Shown piece by piece: positions 23,700-34,596 of a stretch of 64,000 nucleotides of DNA. The DNA is taken from the NCBI GenBank assembly GCA_947683425.1, contig CANTUQ010000077.1, forward strand, positions 620,001 through 684,000, read 5' to 3'. The number at the start of each line of letters is the position of its first letter. Position 1 is the stretch's first letter. This stretch comes from Excoecaria cochinchinensis. Taxonomy: Eukaryota > Streptophyta > Magnoliopsida > Malpighiales > Euphorbiaceae. The position numbers and the translations under genes are program-made. The notes beneath the pieces are model-generated. The model saw only the letters and a list, made by a program, of their open reading frames with translations, made no database searches and was not told the DNA's origin.

Positions 23700-24104
23700 T
23701 TTATTAAATTTCCCGACGGAAATGGAATTTTCGTCGGGAAAATTCCCGATGAAAATTGTATTTCCTTCGGGAATTTTCCCAATGAAAAATCCATTGCTGT
23801 CGGGAATTATCCGACCAAAAATCCATTTTCGTCGGGAAATTTCTCGACGGAATTCCATTTTCGTCAGGAATTTTCCCGACGGAATTCCATTTTCATCGAG
23901 AATTTTCCCGACGAAAATTCCATTACCGTGGGGATATGGATTTTTCGTCGGGATAATTCCCGACGAAGATATTTCCATTAGGAATAATTCCCTACGATTA
24001 CTATACCGACAGAAATTTTTTTCGTCGGCAAATTAGTTTCCCGACGGAAATTGCTTATTTTTCGTCTGGAATTTCCGTCGGGAAATCGTTAATTTCTTGT
24101 AGTG
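23700..24104. repeat. Right subterminal repeats and TIR of CACTA-2 (CCCGACGGAA type)
   Basis: About fifteen units of TTCCCGACGGAAA / TTTTCGTCGGGAA in both orientations from 23705, ending GATTTCCCGACGG-type DNA next to TTTCTTGTAGTG. The motif shares only the CGACGG core with the left-end type. Confidence 0.9.
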
Positions 24105-25217
24105 TACTTGTATATTAACTTTATTTTATTATTCATCCATATTCATATTTGTACTATTATTAATTATTTGTTTGTTTTAATTAATTCATTTATTCCGTTA
24201 CTAACTACTTTTCTCTTATTACTTTGTCAATTTAATAAATCCAAAACATGAGTGTTTTCCCACCGAATGGAGGATCGGGAAATTAAACACCTTCAAAATT
24301 TGGGTTTGCATTTCTAATTACCTCATTTTCTTTGTTATATTATTTTTTATGTATTGTATGTAAAAATGTATTTTATACCCGTTTGTATTATAGAAAATCA
24401 TATTTTTTTTACAATAATTAATAACTTGGAATTTTTATTAATAAAATGGACCAATGTCCTATTTTAACTAATAAAATCTTACTATCAAATAGAGAACTAA
24501 TTTTCATAAAATGGGATCACTCATCCCGGTTTTCTCAATCAATACGCAAAACAAATAGTTCTCTATTCTTTTAAAGTTAATAAAAAAGGAACCAATGTTC
24601 TTAAAATTCAATAAATCTCCTGATTTATGTATGATATATTTTAATTATTTTTTATGTGGTCATTTATTCATTTGGGCCCTTGTAATTAATTTTGGGGCAA
24701 GTTTTATTCATTTATACTTTCTTATTTTGGGGGATTGTTCCGTCCCATTTTTTTGGTTCTGTAATTTATTTTTGGGGGATTGTTCTATCCCAATTTTTTT
24801 ACATGTAATTTATTTATTTCTTTATCGCTTTATTTAATGGCTTTCCAATATATTTGCAATGCGCTTTAAATTCAATGCATTATTGCGTGAGATGAGAGAT
24901 GGAATTTTGATTTCTTAAAAACTTATTTATAAAATTGATTTAAGTCATTAATAAGAGTGAAGTTCCGAACACAATCTCTGGTTTAGACGAATAGAGGTTA
25001 GAGACTTTTTCCAATTTCTCGTAAATTGGGTGGCGACTCCAACATACCTCAAAGGTGCCTAAAGGCGTCGTGGCTAGATGATCCTTTCTAATGTTCTATT
25101 GGGAAGGAGGCATCCAAAATGACTCATAATAACCAAGATCAAAAAGATGCGAACCAATCCCTCGAGTCCTAAAAGCGGGCTCAATGAGGGCCTTTGCTAG
25201 GTTCGGCGCATGTCACA

Positions 25218-25550
25218 CCGGGTATTTACAACAATAGTAATGGCAATGTTATGAGGACGAAGGTGCCAACCACGAAAATGAATCAAAGGCACTTTTCTGA
25301 TTTGGGCAGATCCTTGTCATGGGTTTTTAAGAAGCTAATGAAAGGGGGGATGTTACAGCCATTACCAGCTAAACCCACCAAAAGCCAGGGACATCCCAAT
25401 CACAGGATGGATCAGTATTGAGCCTTCCACCAACACATCGGGCATCTGATGGACTACTGTCGGACTTTAAGGGACTGAGTTCAAGACCTCATTGATAGCA
25501 AGCAGATCTCTGACCCAGAAGAGCGAAAGAAGGAGAGGAAGATAAATTGA
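25218..25550 (+). pseudogene. gag: gag tail remnant, Tat element 2
   Basis: Translation near 25280 gives NQRHFSDLGRSLSWVFKKL, matching QRYFSNLDRPLSWVLKRL of element 1 (5758-5810). It is followed by a zinc-knuckle-like AFHQHIGHLMDYC segment in which the first Cys is lost after a stop (25418-25430). The segment LRD-stop-VQDLIDSKQISD matches the gag end of element 1. Several stops. Confidence 0.85.
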
Positions 25551-25859
25551 GTACCTAAGTGGAGAAGGAAGACGGTTCCCGCGGATGGTGATGAACCATT
25601 GGCTGAAATAGCTGTGCTGGTGGAAACTGGAAGAAGATAGCTATTTAGATGTTCTTTTTACCCCGAAACTATTTAATGATGACATTTTTAATTCTGGTTT
25701 TTATTAAATGAAATGAATGATTTCACTTATCTGTGTGATATTTCTTGTGATTTTACTATGCATAATCATGACACATTCATATTTAATAATGATTCAAATG
25801 ATGCCATTTTATTTAATCTCAAAACTTTGAAAACCCAAAGAAAATCTTTATAACATCTG

Positions 25860-26180
25860 ATGTGACTCCTGAAGAGAGATTAAAAGAGAGAAAATAAAGA
25901 AAAAAATATGAAAGAGTCTTTGCCTGGACCTATGAAGATATGCCGGGACATGATCGTGAAGTTGCAGAACATACTATGCCAACATATCCCGATCATGGGT
26001 CAGTCAAGCAGAAGCTCAGAAGGCTCAGGGAAAAATGGCCAGAAAAGGTTAAAAGAAAAGATCTACAAGCAGAAACGAGGCCAACTTGCTTATTAAAGAG
26101 CAACGCCCGGCTTAGTTGGTCAGCGTTGTCCTGATAGTTAAGTAGAAAAGTGCATGTATATGTGAACTATCAGGATTTGA
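25860..26180 (+). pseudogene. N-terminal RT remnant, Tat element 2
   Basis: KYERVFAWTYEDMPG followed by AEHTMPTYPDH and VKQKLRRLREKWPEKVK matches 7855-8000 of element 1. The reading breaks up near 26060-26180 and passes into an A-rich tract (26190-26270), after which RT is missing. Confidence 0.85.
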
Positions 26181-26489
26181 ACAAAGCCAAAAAAAAACAA
26201 CAAAAAAAGGAGCAAAAAAAAACAAAAAAAAATAAAAAAAATAATAATAAAACAAAAAAGAAGTAAAATAAAAGAATTGATCATCGACATAGGGCAAGGG
26301 AAAGTTATCTGGGGGCAAGCTTTGTTCAAATCCCATTTATCTATATATACCCGTACTTTGCCATTCTTCTTGGCTACTGAAAAGGACCAAAAGACTGATT
26401 CACAAGCTATCCACCCAGTTCATCAGTGTGGAGGGTATGCAGTACAAGAGGTAAGCTCCCCTACATGAGTCACGCTTTATTCCTCGATG

Positions 26490-26915
26490 CATGGGGCAGA
26501 AGCACTACTGCCTGTCAAAGCACACCAAATCTTTAAGGGCAATCATGGAAGCAGCGGCTATAGCAGCTAAGCACGTCAGACAAGAATAGGGCAGTCATGG
26601 AAGCAACGGCTACAGCAACTAAGCACGTTATACAGAAACAGGTTGTGGGATTACTATCGCAATCAGACTTATCAAAAAACACTGCTCAATCATTCGGGAA
26701 GAAAGTCAGAAAGCACCCACTGAAAGAGTGAGATTTAGTCTTTAAGCAAATAGGTCCGAGTGTCCCTAATGGATGAGGTAAATTCAAACCAGCGTATGAA
26801 AACCTATTTGTTCTTGAAAAGTTGTTATCCAAGGGAGTAGCATTCAGATGGACAGTGATGGAAATGAGTTCGAAGAACCAGTCAACATCGACAGACCTAA
26901 GAGGTTCCATGGCTA
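26490..26915 (+). pseudogene. Integrase C-terminal remnant, Tat element 2
   Basis: DNA of 26650-26915 aligns with 10745-11010 of element 1 (CAATCAGACTTATCA, GAAAGTCAGAAAGCAC, TCGACAGACC-AAGAGGTTCC). A segment around 26520-26640 carries a short direct duplication (GGCAGTCATGGAAGCA phrases, GTCATGGAAGCAACGGCTA). The reading frame is broken by stops. Confidence 0.75.
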
Positions 26916-28640
26916 AAGACTAAAAATCAAAAGAAGAAAATAAACGCCCCGTGGGTTGAAAATCAAAAAAAGGCGGCCTTGCTAAAATTGGGCGCCTCGT
27001 CAGGGTGAAAAGAAAAAAAAAAGCACTCTGGGCAAAAATTAGAGACTTGAAAGAAAATGTCCAATCAAGAAAACCCGAGAGAGCTGATTGGAAACAGCAG
27101 TCTGATGCTTACAAGATCCACTCTGAGATTAGATGTAGTTTTGTATTTTGAATCTATATTAGATAATGATCATATATGGAGAAATCATGCTGAAATGCAC
27201 ACAGTCTTTACAAATACATAAAATAAAAGCAGTTCAACTCATGTATTCATCATTTCCTAGTTCTTTTATAAAAAGAGAAATATCGTTCATTACTATGCGT
27301 GTGAAATCTAAATGGCTACACTCCGCTTCTGCTCTCACCGGCCAGATGACTAAGTCGATAGGTCCTATTATCAAATGCAGGATTAAACACCCATTAATTA
27401 TGCACACTTATGGAAGAGAAGATGTAGTCTCTGATCTGCGGTATGATGATTTTTTGCACACAGCCTTTGCAAGCAACCGCGTCCAGGGGCCATGGTACTT
27501 AGGGGTGAAGGTTGAGGATAAAACGCCGCCCTGGAAAGATAGAGGATGCCTCACAACATCTTGAATCCCTCCGAACTGTCAAACGCAACAAGCGGTGATA
27601 TCGAAATTGGTCTCATGAAATCCACACAAGGGAACAGAAAGGAGAGCCAGAGGCACAAGAAGTTGACCCTTGTTCGCCACCTCACCCAATCTAGCAACAC
27701 CTCCATCGGAGGAGGCGAGGGGATATAATCACTGCTTAGGGGAAGATGTCTCAGCAAATAATTGCCGATTGCTATAAAAGGAGGTTCTAACAGTAGTTTC
27801 ATTTTTTCTTGTAGCCACACCTGAAAAAAAAAAAAAAGAAAAAAAAGGGTCGTTAGAGATGAAACCGTAACTGAGTCTCTAAGCAAAAGTTAGGCCAAAG
27901 GGCAGGGTGAAAACCTAGAAATAGGCAGTCTGTTCTATAAAAATGAAATGAATAAAAACCGTTGGATTGGGTTGGGTCTATTCCAGGCAAAAATTAAGCA
28001 CAAAATTGTGTGAAAATCCGGAAAAGACACATTTTTCGCTAAGAAAAGCTAGTGTAAAAATCCTCAAGGGACGCACTACCTTTAATAAATGACTTCAAAT
28101 GCCTGGAGCGATAAGGCGGTGACACTTCGGACAATCTCCCTTTGAACGGATGAGGTATAGACTTTCGGTGTCTGGTACGATAAGGAGGTGGTTCTTTAGA
28201 TGATCTCTTTTCGGGCAAAAGGGGTATAATGCAGCACATGAGTCAGAATCTTGGGGGGCAAAATGCTGTACCATTCATAGCAAAAGGCACATACTTATTG
28301 GCCAAGGGGCCAAGATGCACGCTAGACGGGTCTCTTTAAGAGGATCCTGGGTCAGAATTCCTAAGCCGAGAAGACGCTCTTCTAGATCCTGGGGGCATGA
28401 TTAAGCAGCCGGGCCATACACCCAACGGAATACGTGGTTTATCCATTTTTGCATATATCTCATATCTGCATACGATATTTTACACATGCATGCACAATCC
28501 CTTGCATATATTCCTGTGTACACAGCTTTGCAAGAAAAGTCCAAATGAAGAATGCACGCACGAAAGCTGGTCCAGGACAACTTCAGCCCAACGTTACATT
28601 CGCCCGAGCAGGACAACCAAGTTAAGACGAAGTATACTCA
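26916..28640 (+). other. 3' UTR of Tat element 2
   Basis: Block A (26935-27085) and block B (27960-28110) match the 3' UTRs of elements 1 and 4. Between them are an A-rich tract (27822-27847) and a GTTAGAGATGAAACCGTAACTGAGTCTCTAAGCAAAA phrase with a counterpart at 38893-38930. No coding signal. Confidence 0.7.
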
Positions 28641-29040
28641 GGTTCTTGATATGAAAGTCCTCTGAGGAGGCAAAATCTGAAAGTCCTCTGAGGAAACAAT
28701 ATCTGAAAGTCCTCTGAAGAGGCAAAACCTCAAAGTCCTCTGAGGAGGCGAAATCTCAAAGTCCTCTGAGGAGGCAAAATCTGAAAGTCCTCTGAGGAGG
28801 CAAAACCTCAAAGTCCAAGGAGGCAAAACCTCAAAGTCCTATGAGGAGACAAAACCTCAAAGTCCTCTGAGGAGGCGAAATCTCAAAGTCCTCTAAGGAG
28901 GCGAAACCTTAAAGTCCTCTGAGGAGGCAAAACCTCAAAGTCCTCTGAGGAGGCAAAGTCTCAAAGTCTTATGAGGAGGCAAGATCTCTAAGTCCTCTGA
29001 GGAGACCAATTCTCCATGTCCTCTAAGGAGGCAAATCTCA
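28640..29040. repeat. Tandem array, about 29-bp unit with CTCTGAGGAGG
   Basis: About thirteen copies of CAAAGTCCTCTGAGGAGGC with A/C/T-rich joins. CCTCTGAGGAGG is itself a 12-bp inverted repeat, so each unit can fold. Not present in elements 1 and 4. Confidence 0.92.
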
Positions 29041-29335
29041 CACCCCCCGCACTTTGCAAGTCTGAAGTAGGCTCGGTGCAATTCTTTGAGGAGGACAATC
29101 CCCGCGTTCTCTAAGTCAGGAATAGACTCGGTGCATCGCCATTAGAGGATGGCACCCGCACTTCGTAAGTCTGGAGCAAACTCGGTGCAGTTCAAGACAA
29201 CAATCCCGACACTTCGTAAGTTTGGATCAAACTCGGTGTCTTGCCGTTTAAGGATGGTACCCACACTTCGTAGGTCTTGAGAATACTCGATGCAACACAG
29301 AAAGATGGCAATCGCTCCGTAGTCTAGATGGTGAC
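29041..29335. repeat. Degenerate copies of the element-1 repeat in element 2
   Basis: CACTTCGTAAGTCTGGAGCAAACTCGGTGCA-type units, about 54 to 58 bp apart (29050, 29105, 29158, 29210, 29263), are the same family as the array at 12125-12780. Confidence 0.8.
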
Positions 29336-29451
29336 TTAAGGAGATGATCCCTTTTTTCTCGTGGCAGTAGGAAGGTCGCCGCCTCAGGTACGCGCTTCTT
29401 TCCTCTTTTCCAAATTTTGGCTCACCTCAACACCTAAGTTCTAGGTTCCCC

Positions 29452-29466
29452 AAAATTGGGGGCAAC
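29452..29466 (+). promoter_or_regulatory. Polypurine-like tract before LTR-2
   Basis: CAAAATTGGGGGCAAC directly precedes TGTAGACATCGGG; parallel to the tract before LTR-1. Confidence 0.7.
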
Positions 29467-29713
29467 TGTAGACATCGGGTCCCGAGGAGATCCAAGATCA
29501 GGATTACCCAATGATGATAATAAAGACCAATTCATAGGAAAGAAAATAAAGATTGATAGTCTTGTTGTCAAGTCCTTTTGTCTGTCTCAAAGCACTTTTA
29601 AAATGTTTACTTCTATTTTTTTTTCATTTTTATTTCTACTTTTATCTTCTTTTTTTTTTCTTTTTTTTTTATTTTCATTTTTTGAAAAAAAAAATTCGGC
29701 AGCACTAGAGGGT

Positions 29714-29727
29714 GGCCGCGCGCGGCC
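29714..29727. repeat. Perfect 14-bp palindrome GGCCGCGCGCGGCC in LTR-2
   Basis: The only strongly GC-rich patch in this LTR's first kilobase; it lies about 250 bp from the LTR start, where the other LTRs carry their own palindromes. Confidence 0.95.
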
Positions 29728-30924
29728 CCGCTGGCCCGTTTTCGCCCACCAGCACTGATTTCAGCCGAAAATTGATTTTTTCGGTAAAAAATGAATTTTT
29801 TTTTATGGGATTTTTTGATATTTTGTTGAATTTTGACAAAGGTTGGTCAAATCTTGTGGGTGCCAAAGTCAAAAAAAATAAAAAATAATAATAAAAATAT
29901 GAATTGTAAAAATTTGACTTTTGGGATTTTATTTTGAATTTTGGGTATTTTTGTTTGAAATCAAGGGAAGATTTGTCTTTGAAAAATCTGAAGGAGGACT
30001 TGATTAGTTGGAAAAATTGAGTTTGAAGAAAATATAACGGGAGGATTCTTCATTTTTAGGGGGATTTTTTTTGGTTTGGTTTTCTAAAGAATTTTTCTAA
30101 GAGGATTTTTTTAAGGGATTTTAGAGAAAAAAAAGGGGGTGTTCTTGAGAAAAAATAATTTATTTTTCTGGAGAGATCAAAAATTTTCTTCATTTATTTT
30201 CTTAGATCTAAAATTTTCTTCTTTGATTTTTATTTTTATTTTTCCTAAATCTAAAAAATATATTTGTTGAGATTGGATTAACTTGATAAAGGAAATTTTA
30301 TTTTCTTAGCTTGGGTTTTCTGATCAAATTAAAACAACAAATACAAAAAAATTACTTTTAATTTTCGCGTTCTTGATTTTTTTGAGACAAAAAACTTAAG
30401 ATTTTCTTGAATATTTTTGAGTTTATTCTTGAATCTTGACAAGGATAATAGATTGAGATATCTTGCTTCCATATTACTTAATTCTGAGAGTAAACACTCT
30501 TGGATCTATTATTATTTTCTACTTTCATCTTATTTATTTTATTTTATTTCTTTTCTTGCATTTATAAACATATATTTTTGAGTTTTGTTCTCTTAAAGTG
30601 ATTTTTCAATTTTTATTTCGATTTTGGTATGAAAATGGGTAAATGTATGTGATTTTGGGATGTGAAAAATTAGATCTATTGATTTTCTTGTTGGTATGAT
30701 TTTTGGTGATATTTATTTTAGGTTTAAATATTATTATTTTCTACTACATGTTTATTTACCTTCCTCATTTTCATTTATTTAATTTCATATTTTTATTGTT
30801 ATTAATATTATTAGTATTGCTATTAATACTTTTGTTCTTGTTACTATTGTTAATATTATCATTGGTACCATTAATGCTATTATTATCAATGTTGTTGTTA
30901 TTGTTATTATTATTAACATTTTTA

Positions 30925-30926
30925 TT

Positions 30927-30994
<68 letters not shown>

Positions 30995-31000
30995 GCTGTT
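30925..31000. repeat. TTA microsatellite in LTR-2
   Basis: Unbroken TTA/ATT run with GTTGTTGTT at its right edge. The leucine- and tyrosine-rich ORF over it is an artefact. Confidence 0.95.
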
Positions 31001-33493
31001 GTTGTTGTTATTAGTATCATTATTGTTATTATTATTTTTGTTATTGTCATTATATTATTATTATTATTACCATACTTTGCATGATTTTTAATTAACGTTT
31101 TTTATGTGGGATGTTCGTATATTAAATTAATGTGTTTAATTTAACTTATTTTATATTTTATTGGTGTATTAACTTTATACTAGATTTCCTTTACTTTTAT
31201 TTTTAATTGATTTTGGAATTATTGCTAATATTTTTTTATTGTTATTTTTTATTGGGGCTAAATATGCCGTGCTTATTTGTTTGAGCATTTTTCGTGACCA
31301 AACGAATGGGTCGTGATGCGTAGGAATTTACATCACTTGGGTGAGACTTTCCTTATCTCTATTTATGTGATTATATTTGTTTGTAAATAAAATAATTTTT
31401 TTTTACGCGTGTAAGATAAAAAATCACAAAAATATTTTGTACGACCAAATTGAGATTTTTATTAATAAATTGGGACCAATGTCCTAAATTTTAGCCAAGG
31501 AATGCAAAAATATCGCGAACTAAAATGAAGAGTTGATTTTATTAAAAATGAGATCACTCATCCCGATTTTCTCGACAAAAATCAAAAATAACTCTTCGAT
31601 CCATTTTTTTTAAGTGAGCATGATGGAACCAATGTTCCTAAACCAAATAAATATCCCGATTTATTTATGTTACCCTTTTTGATTGATTTTGTGTGATTGT
31701 TTGATTTTATGCTTATATCTTGCGGGCCCTTGTAATTAATTATTTTTGGGGCAACTTTATTTTCTTTCACTTGGGGATTGTTTTCTGTCCCAATTTCCAT
31801 TTTAAATTTTATTCAGCTTTTCTTTTCATTTGGGGGATTGTATTTGTCCCAATTTCTTATTTGTATATAGCATTGTGACGCGCGCCGGATCCCCGCGGCC
31901 GCCCATGGGACCGCCCGCTCGAGGGCGATCGGGGCATTTGTGGGTCCGTTGACATCTTGCAATAAATCGCAAGTGCGTTTATGTTGGGCAACAAGGAGGT
32001 TTCATGGAGTCACCACCCAATAGAACATTGGGAAAGTTACTCTCGCCTCGGAGAGCCTAAGACTGCGCTTTGTATCCATTTTGGGCCAGCCAGAGGGGTC
32101 TTGGAAGGTAAACCTCTCGCCCTAAGGAGCCTAGGATTAGCGCTAAAGTCTCGTGGCACAAAAAGGTGTCTTGGAGGGTAGACCTCTAGCCTCTTTGAGC
32201 CCAAAGACCAGAGCTGGGTCCGGGATTTCTCATCTATTTCTACCTCGGTTATTTTATGATCAAATTTTAATTGTCATTAATTCGCTCTCTCTCCACACAA
32301 TGCAATTAAATCGAAGGCGCATTTATTCACATTTTGGAAAGCCATAAATGGGCAAGTAAATATCAAAAGCAATAGATTACAATAATACAAGCAGCGGAAT
32401 ACAACTCCCTTTTGTAAATGTGCGAAGCATACACGAATCGAGGCATTGCTTATTTTGAGGACTTTGGTCCTCGCATGCATCATTATTAAAATTGGATGTT
32501 TTTATTTGTGATGATTTTATTGGATAAAAATAGGGCATTGGCCCCTTTTGCATTTATACAAACCTCATTTTTATTTGAGTATAAAACATTGATCCGTTTT
32601 TACACTTAACGAGATATGAAAAGAGTATATCCATATACATAAAATAGTCAATGAATAACAAATGAAGGAAAATAATCAAGAAGGTTAGGAAACTAAACCG
32701 GACGAAATCCTCCGAATATGGTAGATGACCCCTCAAGCTCAGAATGGTCCCGAGAAATCAATACATTGCTCACGGAAAGTTAAAAGATGTCAATATAAAA
32801 AGAATCAACATAAATAAAGTCAAAAGGACTTGAAAGAGATAAAAAAAAAGATTTGAAGGTGTGGAGACAGAGCCCAGCGACGGCCTTTCTTAGGTGACTG
32901 ACGGGCGTCTGTTAAATTGATTGACATGTCCGTCGCTCACTCAAGTGGAAGAGCGTCTGTGAGTGGGGTGACCGACGGGCGTCGGTACAGAAGATGTCCC
33001 GTCGGTCACCATTGTCTCCGAAAAAAAATAGTAAAAATGGACTCTTTTTAAAGTCAAAAAGGTTTTTAACGCAAAAAGAGATAAAGAGAGTCAAAATAAA
33101 GAAGAATAATGACAAAATTGAAAGAATCAACAAAATAAGGAATAAATATGAAATGATATGGAGAAGGAATCCGAAATATTTACCCTCAGATAATTGCTTT
33201 GGGTGAGATTCTTGTGTTGATTAGAGCCCCGCGCGTTCCACGAGAAGCAAAGATGAAGGATCAAAGAAAAGAAAATGGACTATTTCTTCTTTAACCCCTC
33301 AAAAGACTGATTTTGGAATCAAAATCTAAAGAAAACTAATTAGTTTTTAGTTCCTTTTAATTGATTTGATCCTCCTTTAAAGAGATTTCTTTATGAAATG
33401 TGTTTGCTGGAAGAGAGAGAAAATATGCTTGAATTTTGGCAGAGTTTCCCCTCTTGAAAATTTTTGGAACCCTTTTCTAGTGAAAATCCGGAG

Positions 33494-33501
33494 CTTTTAT
33501 A
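33494..33501 (-). promoter_or_regulatory. TATA box of the minus-strand solo LTR
   Basis: Minus-strand TATAAAAG within GGCTTATAAAAGCTCC. It lies downstream (in LTR sense) of the larger palindromic block, placing that block upstream of the promoter. A second TATAAAT is at about 33863. Confidence 0.55.
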
Positions 33502-33509
33502 AGCCAGAC

Positions 33510-33745
33510 ACGACCGACGGGCGTCGGTGTATGGAGACGGGCGTCGGAAGAATCCTTCTGACACAAGGATTTGTCCGACGGCCCTGCCACATCCACCGAC
33601 GGACGTCGGAAAGGTTGCGTGCTCCGAGAAACCAGGCGGCGCTCTGACAGGGGGGGTGATTTTTTGACGGGCGTCGAAAAATACCACAGGCCGTCTGTGA
33701 CCCTAAGCGACGGGCTGACCTCACAGACGGGCTGGCCGTCTGTGG
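33510..33745. repeat. GACGGGCGTCGG palindromic block in the solo LTR
   Basis: Repeated imperfect inverted repeats such as CCGACGGGCGTCGG (33515), GACGGGCGTCGG (33537), CCGACGGACGTCGG (33596), GACGGGCGTCG (33668) and CACAGACGGGCTGGCCGTCTGTGG (33721). A second, smaller group with CCGACGGGCGTCGG lies at 32905-33010. Confidence 0.85.
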
Positions 33746-34367
33746 AGGAAAAACATACCTTTTTGACTCGAAAATCCCCTATTTTCTCCCCATCTGCCTA
33801 CGGAAGGTAAAAAGACTCACTCCTCGTGGAACGCGGGACTAAAACCCCCAAATCCAAGCCATTTATACAGGCTCGGATACTGATTTTATCATAGGGTAAC
33901 CTTTGATCCGGACCGCTCCGGGACACGGTGCTTACAAGCGTGTTTGCTTGTTTACCACTTTATTCACCGGTTTGTTTACAGCTTTCATTTCATCGCTTTC
34001 TTGATGCTTGAAATGTGCTTTTAATAAATTGCACTAATCACGTGAGAAGAGAGATGGAATTTTCAAATTTAAAAACTCACTTATAATTAACCAAGGTATA
34101 AATAAAAGTGAAGTTCCGAACACTATCTCTGGTTTAGACCATAGAGGTTAGATAACCTTTCTCAATTTCTCGTAAATTGGGTGGCGACTCCAAAATACAT
34201 CAAAGGTGCCTAAAGGTATCATGAGGCTAGATGAACTCCCTAATTTTCTATTGGGTAGGGATTCCAATATGTCTCATGCCACCCAAGATCAAAAGACGCG
34301 AACCAATCCCTCGAGCCCTAAAAGTGAGTCTCCTTACGAGGGTCTTTCCGGTTCCGGCGCGCATCAC

Positions 34368-34510
34368 CGTAATCATGTAGATCTTTATATTTATTGTCTA
34401 TTTATTTATTTTATGTTATCTTAAATATAGATTTAACTTTTTGATATTGTTCTTTGTTACTTTTTTATTTATTTGATTTTTCATTTTCTCTTGTTTATCA
34501 TCATTATTTT

Positions 34511-34596
<86 letters not shown>

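Larger units (their letters stand above)
14807..24104 (+). mobile_element. CACTA-2: complete CACTA (En/Spm-type) transposon, 9,298 bp
   Basis: Termini are CACTACAAGAAAATC at 14807 and the inverse of CACTACAAGAAATTA at 24104, flanked by TAC on both sides (14804-14806 and 24105-24107), a 3-bp target duplication typical of CACTA elements. Content on the plus strand: subterminal repeats (14820-15415), a CT-rich first exon and 1.55-kb intron, a broken tnpD gene (17303-20994), a broken tnpA gene (to 23483), and right subterminal repeats (23705-24090). It is inserted in LTR-1. Both genes carry stops, so it is not autonomous now. Confidence 0.93.
4773..25217 (+). mobile_element. Tat element 1 (Ty3/gypsy, dual RNase H), internal region plus 3' LTR
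   Basis: Components in order: gag, protease, G-patch, reverse transcriptase, RNase H, a second RNase H, integrase (4778-11011), 3' UTR (11012-12871), polypurine-like tract (12872-12886) and LTR-1 (12887-25217, interrupted by CACTA-2 at 14807-24104). The second RNase H between RT/RNH and integrase is the mark of the plant Tat lineage. The 5' LTR, PBS and gag start are missing to the left, where the minus-strand LTR sits. The element is dead: 19 internal stops and a replaced integrase glutamate. Confidence 0.9.
12887..25217 (+). repeat. LTR-1 (shared by Tat elements 1 and 2), split by CACTA-2
   Basis: The LTR starts TGTATATACCGGGTCCTGA and ends GGCGCATGTCACA at 25217. With CACTA-2 and one TAC copy removed it is about 3.03 kb. 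It carries a hairpin cluster (13060-13205), a degenerate GAGTCGTG repeat (13930-14335), an ATT microsatellite (14625-14708), a GGGACCAATGTCC-like block (about 24445-24460) and a U5 repeat with GGTGGCGACTCCAA near 25028. The first bases match the starts of LTR-2, LTR-3 and LTR-4. After 25217 the sequence is Tat internal DNA again, so one LTR borders two elements. Confidence 0.87.
25218..29466 (+). mobile_element. Tat element 2, internally deleted
   Basis: Between LTR-1 and LTR-2 lies a 4.2-kb internal region with pieces in polyprotein order: gag tail (25218-25550), G-patch linker (25680-25850), start of RT (25860-26180), integrase C-terminus (about 26490-26915), 3' UTR (26916-28640), tandem repeats (28640-29330) and a polypurine-like tract (29452-29466). 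Most of RT, both RNase H domains and the integrase core are missing. The PBS expected after LTR-1 is also gone, since 25218 starts directly in gag. Confidence 0.85.
31874..33936 (-). mobile_element. Minus-strand solo LTR (Tat-like), 2,063 bp
   Basis: On the minus strand it starts TGTAAGCACCGTGTCCCGGA at 33936 and ends GGCGCGCGTCACA at 31874. Its U5 (31930-32220) is the reverse of the U5 repeats in LTR-4 and LTR-3a (for example the AGTCACCACCCAAT box is the inverse of ATTGGGTGGCGACT). It is flanked by AGCAT (31869-31873) and AGCGT (33937-33941), a 5-bp duplication with one change. No internal region is present, so it is a solo LTR made by recombination. Palindromic blocks with GACGGGCGTC lie at 32875-33010 and 33510-33745. 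Confidence 0.85.
29467..34367 (+). repeat. LTR-2 (3' LTR of Tat element 2), split by a minus-strand solo LTR
   Basis: Starts TGTAGACATCGGGTCCCGA and ends GGCGCGCATCAC at about 34367, the final A apparently lost. Net length about 2.83 kb without the insertion at 31874-33936. It holds a perfect GGCCGCGCGCGGCC palindrome (29714-29727), an ATT microsatellite (30930-30995), blocks with GGGACCAATGTCC (31465) and ATCACTCATCCCG (31553), and the U5 repeat with GGTGGCGACTCCAA (about 34179). These match LTR-1 in the same order. Confidence 0.85.

Noticed and set aside
23649..24036. ORFs on both strands with repeated EFRREISRR or GKFPMK words.
   Set aside because: They are subterminal repeats of CACTA-2 read as protein.
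30703..31014. A membrane-like ORF of 103 codons (Leu and Tyr runs).
   Set aside because: It is the TTA microsatellite of LTR-2 read as protein.
31874..31925. A string of BamHI, SacII, NotI, NcoI and XhoI-like sites resembling a cloning polylinker.
   Set aside because: It is the end of a minus-strand LTR: GCGCGCGTCACA matches other LTR ends here, the U5 repeats follow, and a near-perfect 5-bp duplication flanks the LTR. Vector contamination is not needed.
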